From assembly GCA_016190145.1 (NCBI GenBank), contig JACPRD010000173.1, positions 1 to 64,000 of the forward strand: a DNA stretch of 64,000 nt. The letters run 5' to 3'. Below, piece after piece: positions 34,210 to 41,730 of the stretch (its first letter is position 1; each line of letters begins with the position of its first letter). A program made the translations under genes and the position numbers. The notes below the pieces were generated by a model. That model worked only from the letters and a program-made list of their open reading frames with translations. It was not told where the DNA came from and did no database searches. The stretch comes from Planctomycetota bacterium. GTDB lineage: Bacteria; Planctomycetota; MHYJ01; WSZJ01.

Positions 34210-36291
34210 ATGATCCAGGCCCCCCTCGGCTTCGAAGACCACCTCCCCGATCGCATGCCCGTCTGGCGGCGCATCGAGGAGGCCGCGCGCCGCATCTCCG
34301 AAACGTACGGCTACCGCGAGATGCGCACGCCCATCATGGAATCCACGGAGCTGTTCGTGCGCTCGGTCGGCGAAGTCACCGACATCGTCGAGAAGGAAAT
34401 GTTCACGTTCGACAAAGGCGACAAGGACTCCCTCACCCTCCGCCCCGAACTCACCGCCTCCTTCGTCCGCGCCTGCGTCGAACACGGCCTCTTCAAGAAG
34501 AAAGCCTTCCAGAAACTTTTCTACGTCGGCCCCAACTTCCGCAAGGAACGCCCCCAGAAAGGCCGCCTCCGCCAGTTCCACCAGTTCGGCGTGGAAGCCC
34601 TCGGCGCGACCGACGCCCTCCTCGACGCCGAAACCATCCTCCTCGCCCTCGAGTTCTTCACCGCCCTCGGCGTCCCCGGCGTCCGCACCCGCGTGAACTC
34701 CATCGGCTGCCCTACCTGCCGCCCGAAATACCGCGACGCCCTCAAGGCCCACTTCGAACCCAAACTCTCGAGCTTCTGCGAAAACTGCCGCCGCCGCTTC
34801 GACCGCAACGTCTTCCGCGTCCTCGACTGCAAAAACGAGGGCTGCATCTCCCTCTCCTCCGACGCCCCGCGCATCCAGGACCACCTCTGCGACCCCTGCA
34901 AGGCCCACGACGCCCAGCTCATGGCCGCCCTCGCCGCGGCCGGCGTCGCCTTCGCCCCCGACCCCCGCCTCGTCCGCGGCTTCGATTACTACACCCGCAC
35001 CGTCTACGAGTTCACCGCCCCCGGCCTCGGCGCCCAGGACGCCATCGGCGGCGGCGGCCGCTACGACAACCTCATCGCCGAAATGGGCGGCGACCCCGCC
35101 GGCGCCGTCGGCTTCGCCATCGGCCTCGAACGCGTCGTCATCGCCCTCGAAGCCGCCGGCAAGGCCCCCGAAGAAGAGTGGTACCCGACCCGGGTGTTCG
35201 TGACGCACATCGGCCCCACGACGCGGCTGCCGGCGTTCGACCTCGTGCGGACTCTTCGCGCCGCCGGAATCTCGGCCGATATGGACTTCGAGGGCCGATC
35301 GCTGAAGGCGCAGATGCGAAGCGCGAATCAGGTGCGATCTCTGTGGGCAGTAATTCTAGGTCCGGACGAGTTGGCGTCCGGTGAATGCAAGCTCGTCGAT
35401 CTATCGAGCCAGAGCGAACAGAAGGTCCAGCTTGCGGGCCTGGAGCAGCGCCTTATGGGATCGCCGACCAGTGCGCCAGAGGAGACGGTTGAAGGAGCCC
35501 AGTCGCGCGGGAAGCGGACCGTCTCTTCCTCCGAAACACTCGACATGACTGTTCCCGAACAGGTGGGAGATGAATTCCGCCGCTGGATTTCGTTTCCCGA
35601 CCCGGAGAACCCGGTCTTCCTGCTTCAAGCCTGGCCGGAAGAGGCGGACGATTCCGCCTTGGAAATCCCGGGCGTCTTCGACGTCGGCGGCCTCCAGGAG
35701 CGCGTCCGAAGGTTTGGGCCCACACGACCGAATGGTTTCAGCATGCTCTTCGAGGCCAGCACTCCGCAGCCGGTCGAAGGTGGCGGATTCAGCATCGCTT
35801 TCGCAGCCCGCAGGATGCTCTGCATTCGCCCTTCCGGAGTGAGCACGTTCGCTGCGTCGGGCGGACCTGCATGGCTTTCATGGGCGAGCTCCCGCTTTTC
35901 AAAGGAGCCTGTTCTGAATCCGTGGGTCCTGTTCGACTCCATCATCGACTTTTGTCGCCTTGAAATCGAAACGGTCTTCCGGTCCCTGCCTCCCAGGCCG
36001 TCGGGCTGGACCTTTGGGTTTGGGGTTTTCATTTCGCAGGCTCAGTCGAAGTTCCCCCTGCGAATGGCACGCGGCGCGTTCACGGAATTCCTCGTTCCGG
36101 ACACCAAACAGGCGCCCGGACGCCGGGTGCTCGCAGAAGTACGCCACAGGAGCGGAACGGACCTCGCGAAGGCCGTCGCATTCGACTTAATCCGGAAGGT
36201 GTACGACGGCTTTGGACTCGGAAGGCAGGACATGCCCTTCCTCAATCCGCAACGTGACGCCATCGACCTCACCTCATTTCTCCGCTCCTGA
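34210..36291 (+). CDS. hisS: Histidyl-tRNA synthetase with an unusual C-terminal extension
   Basis: The first 420 residues are a complete class II HisRS. Motif 1 surrounds GYREMRTPIMESTELFVRSV. Motif 2 is LFYVGPNFRKERPQKGRLRQ followed by FHQFGVE. The histidine-specific block is LVRGFDYYTRTVYEF, and motif 3 includes AIGGGGRYDNL and GFAIGLERV. The anticodon domain contains ISADMDFEGRSLKAQ. The usual length is about 420-450 residues. Here about 270 more residues follow a Ser/Thr/Glu-rich linker (about 430-460) and form a compact-looking domain I do not recognise (DEFRRWISFPDPENPVFLLQ to DAIDLTSFLRS). From about 35,320 third-position GC drops, so the end of the anticodon domain and the extension look foreign. 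The ATG lies 12 nt after a TATCGT hexamer. Confidence 0.93.
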   Translation: MIQAPLGFEDHLPDRMPVWRRIEEAARRISETYGYREMRTPIMESTELFVRSVGEVTDIVEKEMFTFDKGDKDSLTLRPELTASFVRACVEHGLFKKKAFQKLFYVGPNFRKERPQKGRLRQFHQFGVEALGATDALLDAETILLALEFFTALGVPGVRTRVNSIGCPTCRPKYRDALKAHFEPKLSSFCENCRRRFDRNVFRVLDCKNEGCISLSSDAPRIQDHLCDPCKAHDAQLMAALAAAGVAFAPDPRLVRGFDYYTRTVYEFTAPGLGAQDAIGGGGRYDNLIAEMGGDPAGAVGFAIGLERVVIALEAAGKAPEEEWYPTRVFVTHIGPTTRLPAFDLVRTLRAAGISADMDFEGRSLKAQMRSANQVRSLWAVILGPDELASGECKLVDLSSQSEQKVQLAGLEQRLMGSPTSAPEETVEGAQSRGKRTVSSSETLDMTVPEQVGDEFRRWISFPDPENPVFLLQAWPEEADDSALEIPGVFDVGGLQERVRRFGPTRPNGFSMLFEASTPQPVEGGGFSIAFAARRMLCIRPSGVSTFAASGGPAWLSWASSRFSKEPVLNPWVLFDSIIDFCRLEIETVFRSLPPRPSGWTFGFGVFISQAQSKFPLRMARGAFTEFLVPDTKQAPGRRVLAEVRHRSGTDLAKAVAFDLIRKVYDGFGLGRQDMPFLNPQRDAIDLTSFLRS

Positions 36292-36610
36292 GAAACACGC
36301 ATCCGCCATGGGACGCGTCAACGCTCGATACACCGCGGAGCAGTTCAATCAGTTGAGAAAGCTCCGGTCCCAAGGCGTCACAATTCGCGAGGCCATCGTC
36401 CGGGTCGGTGTCAAGTTGGGTACCGCGATGAGTTGGATGTACCGGGGAAATCGGCCGTTCTGCATTGCGAATCGAAACAACCAGTTCCGTATCCCCACGT
36501 CCGCAAGGCGGATGACCTGTGACAAGGCCTATGTTCTGGGAGTTCTCTGCGGAGACGGCTACCTCGGGGGAAGGTCACGGAATCAGATCCAGGTCGCAGC
36601 AGTCGACGAA

Positions 36611-36618
36611 GAATTTGT
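36611..36618. repeat. Left target-site duplication of the IS66 element
   Basis: GAATTTGT directly precedes the left inverted repeat and is repeated exactly after the right one (38129-38136). Eight bases is the standard duplication length for IS66-family insertions. Confidence 0.92.
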
Positions 36619-38128
36619 GTAATTGTTTAGCGCCTTGCGCCGCATGAGCGACCAGCGCCACGGCTTTCGCAGCCCTCTACGTCGGCGACGTCATTGCCGG
36701 GATCTCCGGCACGGCGTCAGGCGGCGCCCGGAGGGCCCGGCTCAGGTAGTCTACCGCGTCGACCGCGCGTTTCACGCAGGTCTGAAGGATCGTGAGGAGG
36801 CGGCCTTGGGCTTCGGCGCCGTTCTGGGTTCTGCTTCCGCCCCAGACCTTGCGGTTGACGACGGCGGGGCGCATCGCCTGTTCGCCGAGGCGGTTGGTGG
36901 GCTCGATGGCCGGCTGCTTGAGAAACGTGAAGATCTCGTCGCCATGTTTTTCGAGGTGCTTGGCGAAGCGTTCGTTGTCCGGGTTGGTCTTGATGGGCCC
37001 GACCAACCTGTCCAGCCGGGCCTGAAGACGGCCGGTCGCGACGGCCAAGCCGTGGGGAGAGACCTTGCCCTCGTCGCGCCGATCCCGAAGGTCGATGGAG
37101 TCGAGCAGCAGCGTCTTGATGGAGCGCGGAAAGAGGACGGCGGCGCCGCGCGCCGTCTCCAGAAGTTCGCGGCAGCGGACGAGGAAATGAAACAGGCACT
37201 GCTGGTGCCGCGCTTTCTTGAAGCTGTCGTAAGGGCCCCATCCGTCGTGGCCCAGCAGGCCGTCGTAGTCGGGCCCGAGGACCTCGGCGGGGACGTCGAA
37301 CCCCCTGCTCGGACGGATGACGTACGCGATCGCCGTTCGGGTGACAAAGCCCCAGAGCCACTGGAGGATGCCACCGACCTTCCATCCCGTCTCGTCGACG
37401 TTGTTCTCCCGGCTCTTCCGGACATCAACCAGCACCCGCCGGTATGGTTTCTCGACCCGATCGGCCGCCCGGAGCATCACCTGCGCCGACCCGCCGCGAG
37501 ACAGCGGGATGCCGCAGATCTCGCTGAAGAAACGCGCCACCTTGCCGTGAGACAGCCCCAGATCCTTGTTCAGGTGAACCGCCACCGCCTGCGCGTCGGG
37601 TCCCAGCTGGCTCGCCGCTGCTCCCACCGCATCCGACGTCTGCAGCGGATGCCGTCCCTGAACTCGACGGCCGCACTTCCGGCACCGCCCCACCCCGATG
37701 TTGAACTTCCGCCGGATCGGCTTCCGCGGCATCTCCGTCTGGTACTGCTCGCAGACACCCTCCGCGTCCAGCGGCCCTCCGCAGTCGGGGCAGCAGCCCG
37801 GCAGCGGCGCGTCGTACGTCTCGTCCACCTCCGGCGGCACCTCACGGTGCGCTTTCACTCCGTAGTCCGCGCCGGCTTTGCGCCCTGGTGTCTTCGGCTT
37901 CGCCTTCGGGGGACCCTTTGAAAACGGCGCCGCCTGCCTCTTGTTCCCGCGCCGCGACTCCTCCAGCAACTCGCGGAGCTTCTTCAACTCCGCATCATGC
38001 TCGGCGAGACGACGCTCGAGACCGGCGCAGTTCGGGCACGGCTGTGACGGCGGTTGGAGACCCCTCTCCATTGATTTCTATATCGACCGCCGCCCATTCC
38101 CCTCTGGAGAAAGGCGCTAAACAATTAC
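36619..38128. mobile_element. Complete IS66-family insertion sequence (1,510 bp)
   Basis: The element is bounded by inverted repeats whose outer 18 bases are identical, GTAATTGTTTAGCGCCTT, starting with the GTAA typical of IS66. It is flanked by an 8-bp direct duplication and carries one transposase gene on the minus strand. The accessory tnpA and tnpB genes of classical IS66 are absent, as in the ISBst12-like subgroup. Perfect duplications and an intact transposase indicate a recent insertion. It splits a homing-endonuclease-like gene. Confidence 0.93.
36677..38071 (-). CDS. IS66-family transposase (TnpC type)
   Basis: The 464-residue protein has an N-terminal coiled coil with CPNC (about 12-15), a zinc-binding region (PGCCPDCGGPL and GRCRKCGRRVQ, about 90-140) and the DDE catalytic core. 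The core acidic residues are likely in NNVDETGWKV, GLLGHDGWGPYD and AIEPTNRLGEQAMR. The segment PTNRLGEQAMRPAVVNRKVW is a hallmark of IS66 transposases. The frame is intact and occupies most of the element. A ribosome site is not obvious, so the start at 38071 is by family length. Confidence 0.95.
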   Translation of the reverse strand: MERGLQPPSQPCPNCAGLERRLAEHDAELKKLRELLEESRRGNKRQAAPFSKGPPKAKPKTPGRKAGADYGVKAHREVPPEVDETYDAPLPGCCPDCGGPLDAEGVCEQYQTEMPRKPIRRKFNIGVGRCRKCGRRVQGRHPLQTSDAVGAAASQLGPDAQAVAVHLNKDLGLSHGKVARFFSEICGIPLSRGGSAQVMLRAADRVEKPYRRVLVDVRKSRENNVDETGWKVGGILQWLWGFVTRTAIAYVIRPSRGFDVPAEVLGPDYDGLLGHDGWGPYDSFKKARHQQCLFHFLVRCRELLETARGAAVLFPRSIKTLLLDSIDLRDRRDEGKVSPHGLAVATGRLQARLDRLVGPIKTNPDNERFAKHLEKHGDEIFTFLKQPAIEPTNRLGEQAMRPAVVNRKVWGGSRTQNGAEAQGRLLTILQTCVKRAVDAVDYLSRALRAPPDAVPEIPAMTSPT

Positions 38129-38136
38129 GAATTTGT
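38129..38136. repeat. Right target-site duplication of the IS66 element
   Basis: GAATTTGT, identical to 36611-36618, directly follows the right inverted repeat. Confidence 0.92.
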
Positions 38137-38832
38137 GCAGGCGTTTCAAGAGGCGATTTTCCGGCTGTACGGCAAGAAGGCAATTCTGGGGTACAGAGCG
38201 AAAACCAAGGCCTTCACGTTTCAGATAAAGAGCCGAGAGATTTACGACGACTTGCTGCGGTGCTTCGAGGGGGCATTGCCCAGAACCTTCTCGTGGCGGG
38301 TGCCAGGATGCGTCAGCGCGGCGAGGGATTCTGTACGCTGCGCCTTCTTGAGAGGATTCGTGGATTCCGAGGGGTGCCTGGTCGCCGGGCGCGGCACGAT
38401 CAACATATCTTCTTCGAACTTGCCTGGGATCGAGGACATCCAGGAATTGCTTGAAGACCTCGGGTTCGCGACGAAGCTCTACTCGACGTTGAATCGCCAA
38501 CGAGGAACTACTTCCTACCACGTCCAAGTACGCAGGCGCAGCCTTCGGCGATTCTTGCGCATGATTGGGCTGACCATTCGCAGGAAGGCCGAAGCAGCGG
38601 AGGCTTGCCTGACTCCTCGCAAGTAGGCGCTCGGCGCTCTCAAGCCACCCGCCAGGCAAGTTACTTTCACCACGCCTGCATCATCGCCCCCGCCGTAAGC
38701 GTCCGGTCTCTCTTTCGATTACCTGTACCTGGCGGCGGAAACAGGTGAATCACGACCGGAAATCCCCTGACAACTCCGGGGCTTGGGCCACGCCTCCCTG
38801 TGCAGCGCCCATCCGGGCCGTTTCCGTCGTGT

Positions 38833-38838
38833 TATGAT
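38833..38838 (+). promoter_or_regulatory. -10-like element of the MNT-type gene
   Basis: TATGAT lies 6 nt before the ATG at 38845 with no Shine-Dalgarno sequence, consistent with a leaderless transcript. The 218-nt gap upstream (38627-38844) holds no other feature I can support. Confidence 0.45.
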
Positions 38839-38844
38839 TCTGCC

Positions 38845-39201
38845 ATGATTCAGGCGCTTCCCCCTCCGAGAGACGCCCGCGGGCAGGCGATCGCTCTCGA
38901 GCCGATCTCGGGGCTGCTGGATCTCATCTCGCGCGCCTGGCGCCCCACGGCCGTGTGGCTGTTCGGCAGCCGCGCGAAGGGCCTGGCCAAACCGGAGAGC
39001 GACTGGGACCTCCTCGTTGTGGTCCCCGACGACGAACCGGCAGTCGACGATCTCATGGCCGTGCACCAGGTGTGCAAGCCGTCCGGGGTGCCGGCGGACG
39101 TCATCCTCTGCAGGGCGACGGACTTCGAAGAGGCTCGGGAGGTACCGAACACGCTTGCGTACGAAGCGGCGCACTTTGGGTTACGGATCCATGGGCGCTG
39201 A
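38845..39201 (+). CDS. Minimal nucleotidyltransferase (MNT-type) protein
   Basis: The 118-residue protein has the pol-beta-superfamily nucleotidyltransferase signature VWLFGSRAKGLAKPESDWDL followed by LVVVPDD. It contains the GS-x(8-10)-D-x-D metal-binding motif. MNT proteins often pair with HEPN RNases as TA modules, in which the MNT adenylylates the HEPN toxin. Here no HEPN protein with an R-x(4)-H motif is adjacent, so the partner is missing or the gene acts alone. The ATG follows a TATGAT element by 6 nt. Confidence 0.8.
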   Translation: MIQALPPPRDARGQAIALEPISGLLDLISRAWRPTAVWLFGSRAKGLAKPESDWDLLVVVPDDEPAVDDLMAVHQVCKPSGVPADVILCRATDFEEAREVPNTLAYEAAHFGLRIHGR

Positions 39202-39261
39202 AAAGGTCATCGCCCATCTGGCGGGCTGCCTGCCCTGTTAAGATGCCCTCGGAGCGCACGG

Positions 39262-39495
39262 ATGACCTCGCGAGATTTCGGAATGCCCGATGACCCCCGC
39301 CGCACGGCCGCGGACGAGGTGAAACCGTACCTGCGGCTGACGCCGGCGGAGCGGTACGCGCGCTTCCTGGACCTCATGGCGTTCCTCGAGGGAATCTGGA
39401 CGTCGCTGCCGGCGGCCCGGCGGGAGCGGTACTCGAAGGCGAACGACCGCCTCGACGATCCGGGGCGCTGGTGGGACCGGGTTCCCGCGCGATGA
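39262..39495 (+). CDS. Small partner protein of the following nucleotidyltransferase
   Basis: The 77-residue protein (MTSRDFGMPDDPRRTAADEV, then LRLTPAERYARFLDLMAFLE and RRERYSKANDRLDDPGRWWDR) is a short helical protein. Its stop overlaps the start of the next gene (ATGA, 39492-39495), so the two are translationally coupled. Small proteins with a TPAERYARFLDLM-like helix commonly precede AbiEii/DUF-type nucleotidyltransferases. That suggests an antitoxin or chaperone role, which is inferred from context. A TAAGAT hexamer lies near 39239. Confidence 0.7.
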   Translation: MTSRDFGMPDDPRRTAADEVKPYLRLTPAERYARFLDLMAFLEGIWTSLPAARRERYSKANDRLDDPGRWWDRVPAR

Positions 39496-40082
39496 GCCTC
39501 CCGGCGCAACTGGGCGACGCCGTGCGGCAAACGGTGTCGGTCTTCGACGGCCTCGGCCTGCCGTATGCCATCGGCGGCGCGGTGGCCATGGCCTTCGGCG
39601 GCTATCCCCGAGGCACCCGGGACGTCGACGTGCTGGTTCTCCTGCCGGCGCTGCGATCGCAGGAGTTGGCGGACGCCTTCAATGCTGCCGGTTTCCGCAT
39701 GCACGACGAGTCGGACCGATCCATGCCCGTCGACGTCGCGCAGATGTCCCGGTGGTCGCGTGAGATCGGCCATTTCCGTGTGTGGTGGAAGGACGTCAAG
39801 GTCGAGGTCTTCACGCCCCGCGTTCCGCTTCAGGACGCCGTTCTGAAGCGTCGAATCCAGATCCAGCTGGAAGGCGGGCTGCTGTGGATCACGTCAGTCG
39901 AAGATCTCATTCTGCTCAAGATGATCTTCCATCGACCGAAGGACATCGAAGACGTGCGCCGGCTCCTTGCGGCCAACCAGGGATCGCTCGACCTCGCCTA
40001 CATTGAATCCTGGATCCCAAAGACCCTTCCGGACTCCGTCGGCGCCGAGCTTCGCGACATGATGCGGCCGACGGGAGATTAG
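39492..40082 (+). CDS. Nucleotidyltransferase of the AbiEii/DUF6036 type
   Basis: The 196-residue protein has the N-terminal nucleotidyltransferase pattern YAIGGAVAMAFGGYPRGTRD followed by VDVLVL. GG-x(8)-G-x-R-x-T-x-D-x-D is the metal- and nucleotide-binding motif seen in AbiEii-like and related enzymes. A later segment is VEDLILLKMIFHRPKDIEDV (the 'D-x-x-x-L' helix that in this family follows the palm domain). It is coupled to the preceding 77-residue gene by a 4-bp overlap. A TA or abortive-infection role is plausible by analogy; the target is unknown. Confidence 0.8.
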   Translation: MSLPAQLGDAVRQTVSVFDGLGLPYAIGGAVAMAFGGYPRGTRDVDVLVLLPALRSQELADAFNAAGFRMHDESDRSMPVDVAQMSRWSREIGHFRVWWKDVKVEVFTPRVPLQDAVLKRRIQIQLEGGLLWITSVEDLILLKMIFHRPKDIEDVRRLLAANQGSLDLAYIESWIPKTLPDSVGAELRDMMRPTGD

Positions 40083-40125
40083 GGGCGGAATGTCGAGATC
40101 GTCGATAACCACGGAAGGACTGCCC

Positions 40126-40456
40126 ATGAAGTCCACCGCAACCGTCCTCCTTCAAGCCCTCATTCGTGCTCCTGAGCATCGGCGCGCTCGTCTTCCTGCT
40201 CTGGGAGCCCCACGTCGAGGGACGGAATGCGCGCGCCACGCTGTTCCAGATCTACTTCAACGATCCGCTCCTGGCGTACGACTACATCGGGTCGATCCCT
40301 TTCTTCATGGCGCTCTACCAGGCCTTCCAGGCGCTGGCTGCCGTCAGGCGGAACGGGACAAGTTCGCCGGCGACGGTGAATCGTCTGCGGACGATCAGGC
40401 ACTGCGCGCTGCGGCATGCGGTCGCCACTTCCGGGAAGGACGTGTCGGCGCCTTGA
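40126..40456 (+). pseudogene. Frameshifted small membrane protein, DUF2975-like
   Basis: The N-terminus (MKSTATVLLQALIR) is in one frame, starting at the ATG at 40126. The rest (LLSIGALVFLLWEPHVEGRN to AYDYIGSIPFFMALYQAF) continues in another frame from about 40166. Joined, they give a three-helix membrane protein that resembles DUF2975-like proteins as I remember them. The C-terminus also loses its expected last membrane helix (after TIRHCAL it turns hydrophilic), so a second frameshift is likely. The GTG at 40166 could allow a shorter product, but that lacks the N-terminal helix. Best read as a decaying gene. Confidence 0.6.
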
Positions 40457-40529
40457 GAAGCAGTGCTCCATGTTCTGCCAGGGCCGCGCCATGCCGAATC
40501 CGGGACGGTGGACCGATCCGCGGCGAGGT

Positions 40530-40559
40530 GTTGCGGTCGGGCCCTCCCGAAGAGGATAA
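40530..40559 (+). promoter_or_regulatory. Promoter of hicBA
   Basis: TTGCGG (40530-40535), an 18-base spacer and GATAAT (40554-40559) precede the hicB ATG by 7 nt. The transcript would start at or next to the ATG. Confidence 0.5.
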
Positions 40560-40566
40560 TCCGTTC

Positions 40567-40785
40567 ATGAAGCTCACGGTTGTCATCCGCAAGGACCCCG
40601 AGGAAAAGAGCGTCTACAACGCCTCTGTTCCGGCGTTTCCGGGATGCCACACCTGGGGCCGGTCTCGTGCCGAGGCGTTGAAACGCGCGAAAGAGGCGAT
40701 GCTGGTCTATATCGAGTCGCTCGAGGCCCGCGGCGAGCCTATCCCGAAGGACGTGGACTGCACGCAGGTCGAGGTCGCCGGTTGA
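40567..40785 (+). CDS. hicB: HicB-type antitoxin
   Basis: The 72-residue protein has the HicB fold signature: strand MKLTVVIRKDPEEKSVYNA, then VPAFPGCHTWGRSRAEALKR with the conserved P-G-C, and AKEAMLVYIESLEARGEPIP. HicB neutralises HicA mRNA interferase. It lacks a C-terminal DNA-binding extension, so autorepression would need another protein. The gene overlaps hicA by TTGA (40782-40785). Antitoxin-first order is common for this subtype. Confidence 0.88.
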   Translation: MKLTVVIRKDPEEKSVYNASVPAFPGCHTWGRSRAEALKRAKEAMLVYIESLEARGEPIPKDVDCTQVEVAG

Positions 40786-41003
40786 GGCCGGTCGCCTCCC
40801 GCCCTCGAGAGGTCGAACGCATTGCTCTTCGGCTCGGCTTCGTCTTTGATCGAGGCAGGGGCTCGCATCGGGTCTACGTTCGGCCGGATGGACGGAGAGT
40901 CGTGATCCCGTTCCACGGCGGAAGAACGATCCCGGCCGGAACGCTGCGGAGCATCATCGAAGACTTGGGAATCTCGGTCGAGCAGTTCAACCGCAGCGTC
41001 TAA
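40782..41003 (+). CDS. hicA: HicA-type mRNA interferase toxin
   Basis: The 73-residue protein is a YcfA/HicA-type small double-stranded-RNA-binding-fold toxin. It has ALRLGFVFDRGRGSHRVYVR, with the catalytic His in GSHRVY, then RRVVIPFHGGRTIPAGTLRS and IIEDLGISVEQF. The TTG start overlaps the hicB stop, so translation is coupled. Downstream is a REP-like sequence and the convergent acetyltransferase gene. Confidence 0.9.
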   Translation: MRPVASRPREVERIALRLGFVFDRGRGSHRVYVRPDGRRVVIPFHGGRTIPAGTLRSIIEDLGISVEQFNRSV

Positions 41004-41055
41004 GCCGGGTCGAGGAAGTCCGTTCGGACTGGCGGAGGCCTTCGCCGGCCCGTCC

Positions 41056-41090
41056 TACCCTGAGCGAGCCCGTGGGGCGAGTCGAAGGGT
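41056..41090. repeat. REP-like imperfect palindrome
   Basis: The 150-nt gap after hicA contains CCTGAGCGAGCCC and GGCGAGTCGAAGGGT, the two halves of a motif that recurs as a dispersed palindrome in many bacterial genomes (CCCTTCGACTCGC...GCTCGCTCAGGG). Only one copy is visible here. Confidence 0.45.
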
Positions 41091-41154
41091 GCCATGGTCG
41101 GTGTCAACACAGGTCGGAAGGAGATTACTCAAGTCCGCTCAGGAACCCTGCTCA

Positions 41155-41577
41155 TCACGCGCTTTTCGTGCGCTTGAAGAGAACCGTCGACGGCCGCCGG
41201 GCTCGCCGGTAGCCGATTCTGAGGAAGGCTTCTTCGTGGTCCGCGAAGGGGTTCACGTACACGGGCACGCCGTTGGCGTAGGTTTCGACAGCCTGCAGGA
41301 GCTGCCGGCCGATGCCCTGGCGCTGCCGGTCGGGATGGACGGCGATTTCGCCGACGAACGTCGAGAAGGCGCCGTCGCAGAAGGCGCTGACGTAGCCGAC
41401 GAGCCGGCCGGCGGCGTCGCGAGCGTGGGCGACGAAGGGGTAGGCGGCGAGGGAGCGCTCGATTGCGGGGATCGAGTAGTCCTCGGCCTTTCCGGCCCCG
41501 ACGGCGGCCATGAGGGTCGCGAATTCGGCGGGAGTGACTGACTTGTCGAGGACGATCCGGATGGCGGGGGCGGGCAT
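41155..41577 (-). CDS. GNAT-family N-acetyltransferase
   Basis: The 140-residue protein has the GNAT core: VGYVSAFCDGAFSTFVGEIA (strands 2-4), HPDRQRQGIGRQLLQAVETY with the Q/R-x-x-G-x-G acetyl-CoA loop, and AFLRIGYRRARR near the end. The ATG at 41577 follows a CAGGAGA site. The substrate cannot be inferred. It stands alone within the accessory block. Confidence 0.88.
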   Translation of the reverse strand: MPAPAIRIVLDKSVTPAEFATLMAAVGAGKAEDYSIPAIERSLAAYPFVAHARDAAGRLVGYVSAFCDGAFSTFVGEIAVHPDRQRQGIGRQLLQAVETYANGVPVYVNPFADHEEAFLRIGYRRARRPSTVLFKRTKSA

Positions 41578-41730
41578 GGCGGGTCTCCTGGGAAACGTCG
41601 AGGTCGAGCGTGGGCGCGGTGACATTCGGCGTGGCCCAGTGTCTCACACTCCCGGCGACGACAGAATCGCAACGGCACAGAGCGTCCTCACTTCGAACGC
41701 GACACACGACGGCGCGGATGCCAGAATCGG

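Larger units (their letters stand above)
36308..38626 (+). pseudogene. LAGLIDADG homing-endonuclease-like gene interrupted by an IS66 element
   Basis: Two fragments (36308-36618 and 38137-38626) join exactly in frame when the IS and one copy of its 8-bp duplication are removed, giving 266 residues. The N-terminus (RYTAEQFNQLRKLRSQGVTI to MSWMYRGNRP) looks like a helix-turn-helix. The first LAGLIDADG motif is YVLGVLCGDGYL (75-86) in fragment 1 and the second is FLRGFVDSEGCL (174-185) in fragment 2. The spacing of about 100 residues is typical of two-motif monomeric enzymes. The acidic metal-binding residues are present in both motifs (GDG and SEG). The gene starts 16 nt after the hisS stop and shares its lower-GC codon use. 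Without the insertion it would be intact. Confidence 0.85.

Noticed and set aside
36308-38626. The interruption of the LAGLIDADG gene as an intein or group I intron
   Set aside because: The insert has IS66 inverted repeats, an 8-bp target duplication and a transposase on the opposite strand.
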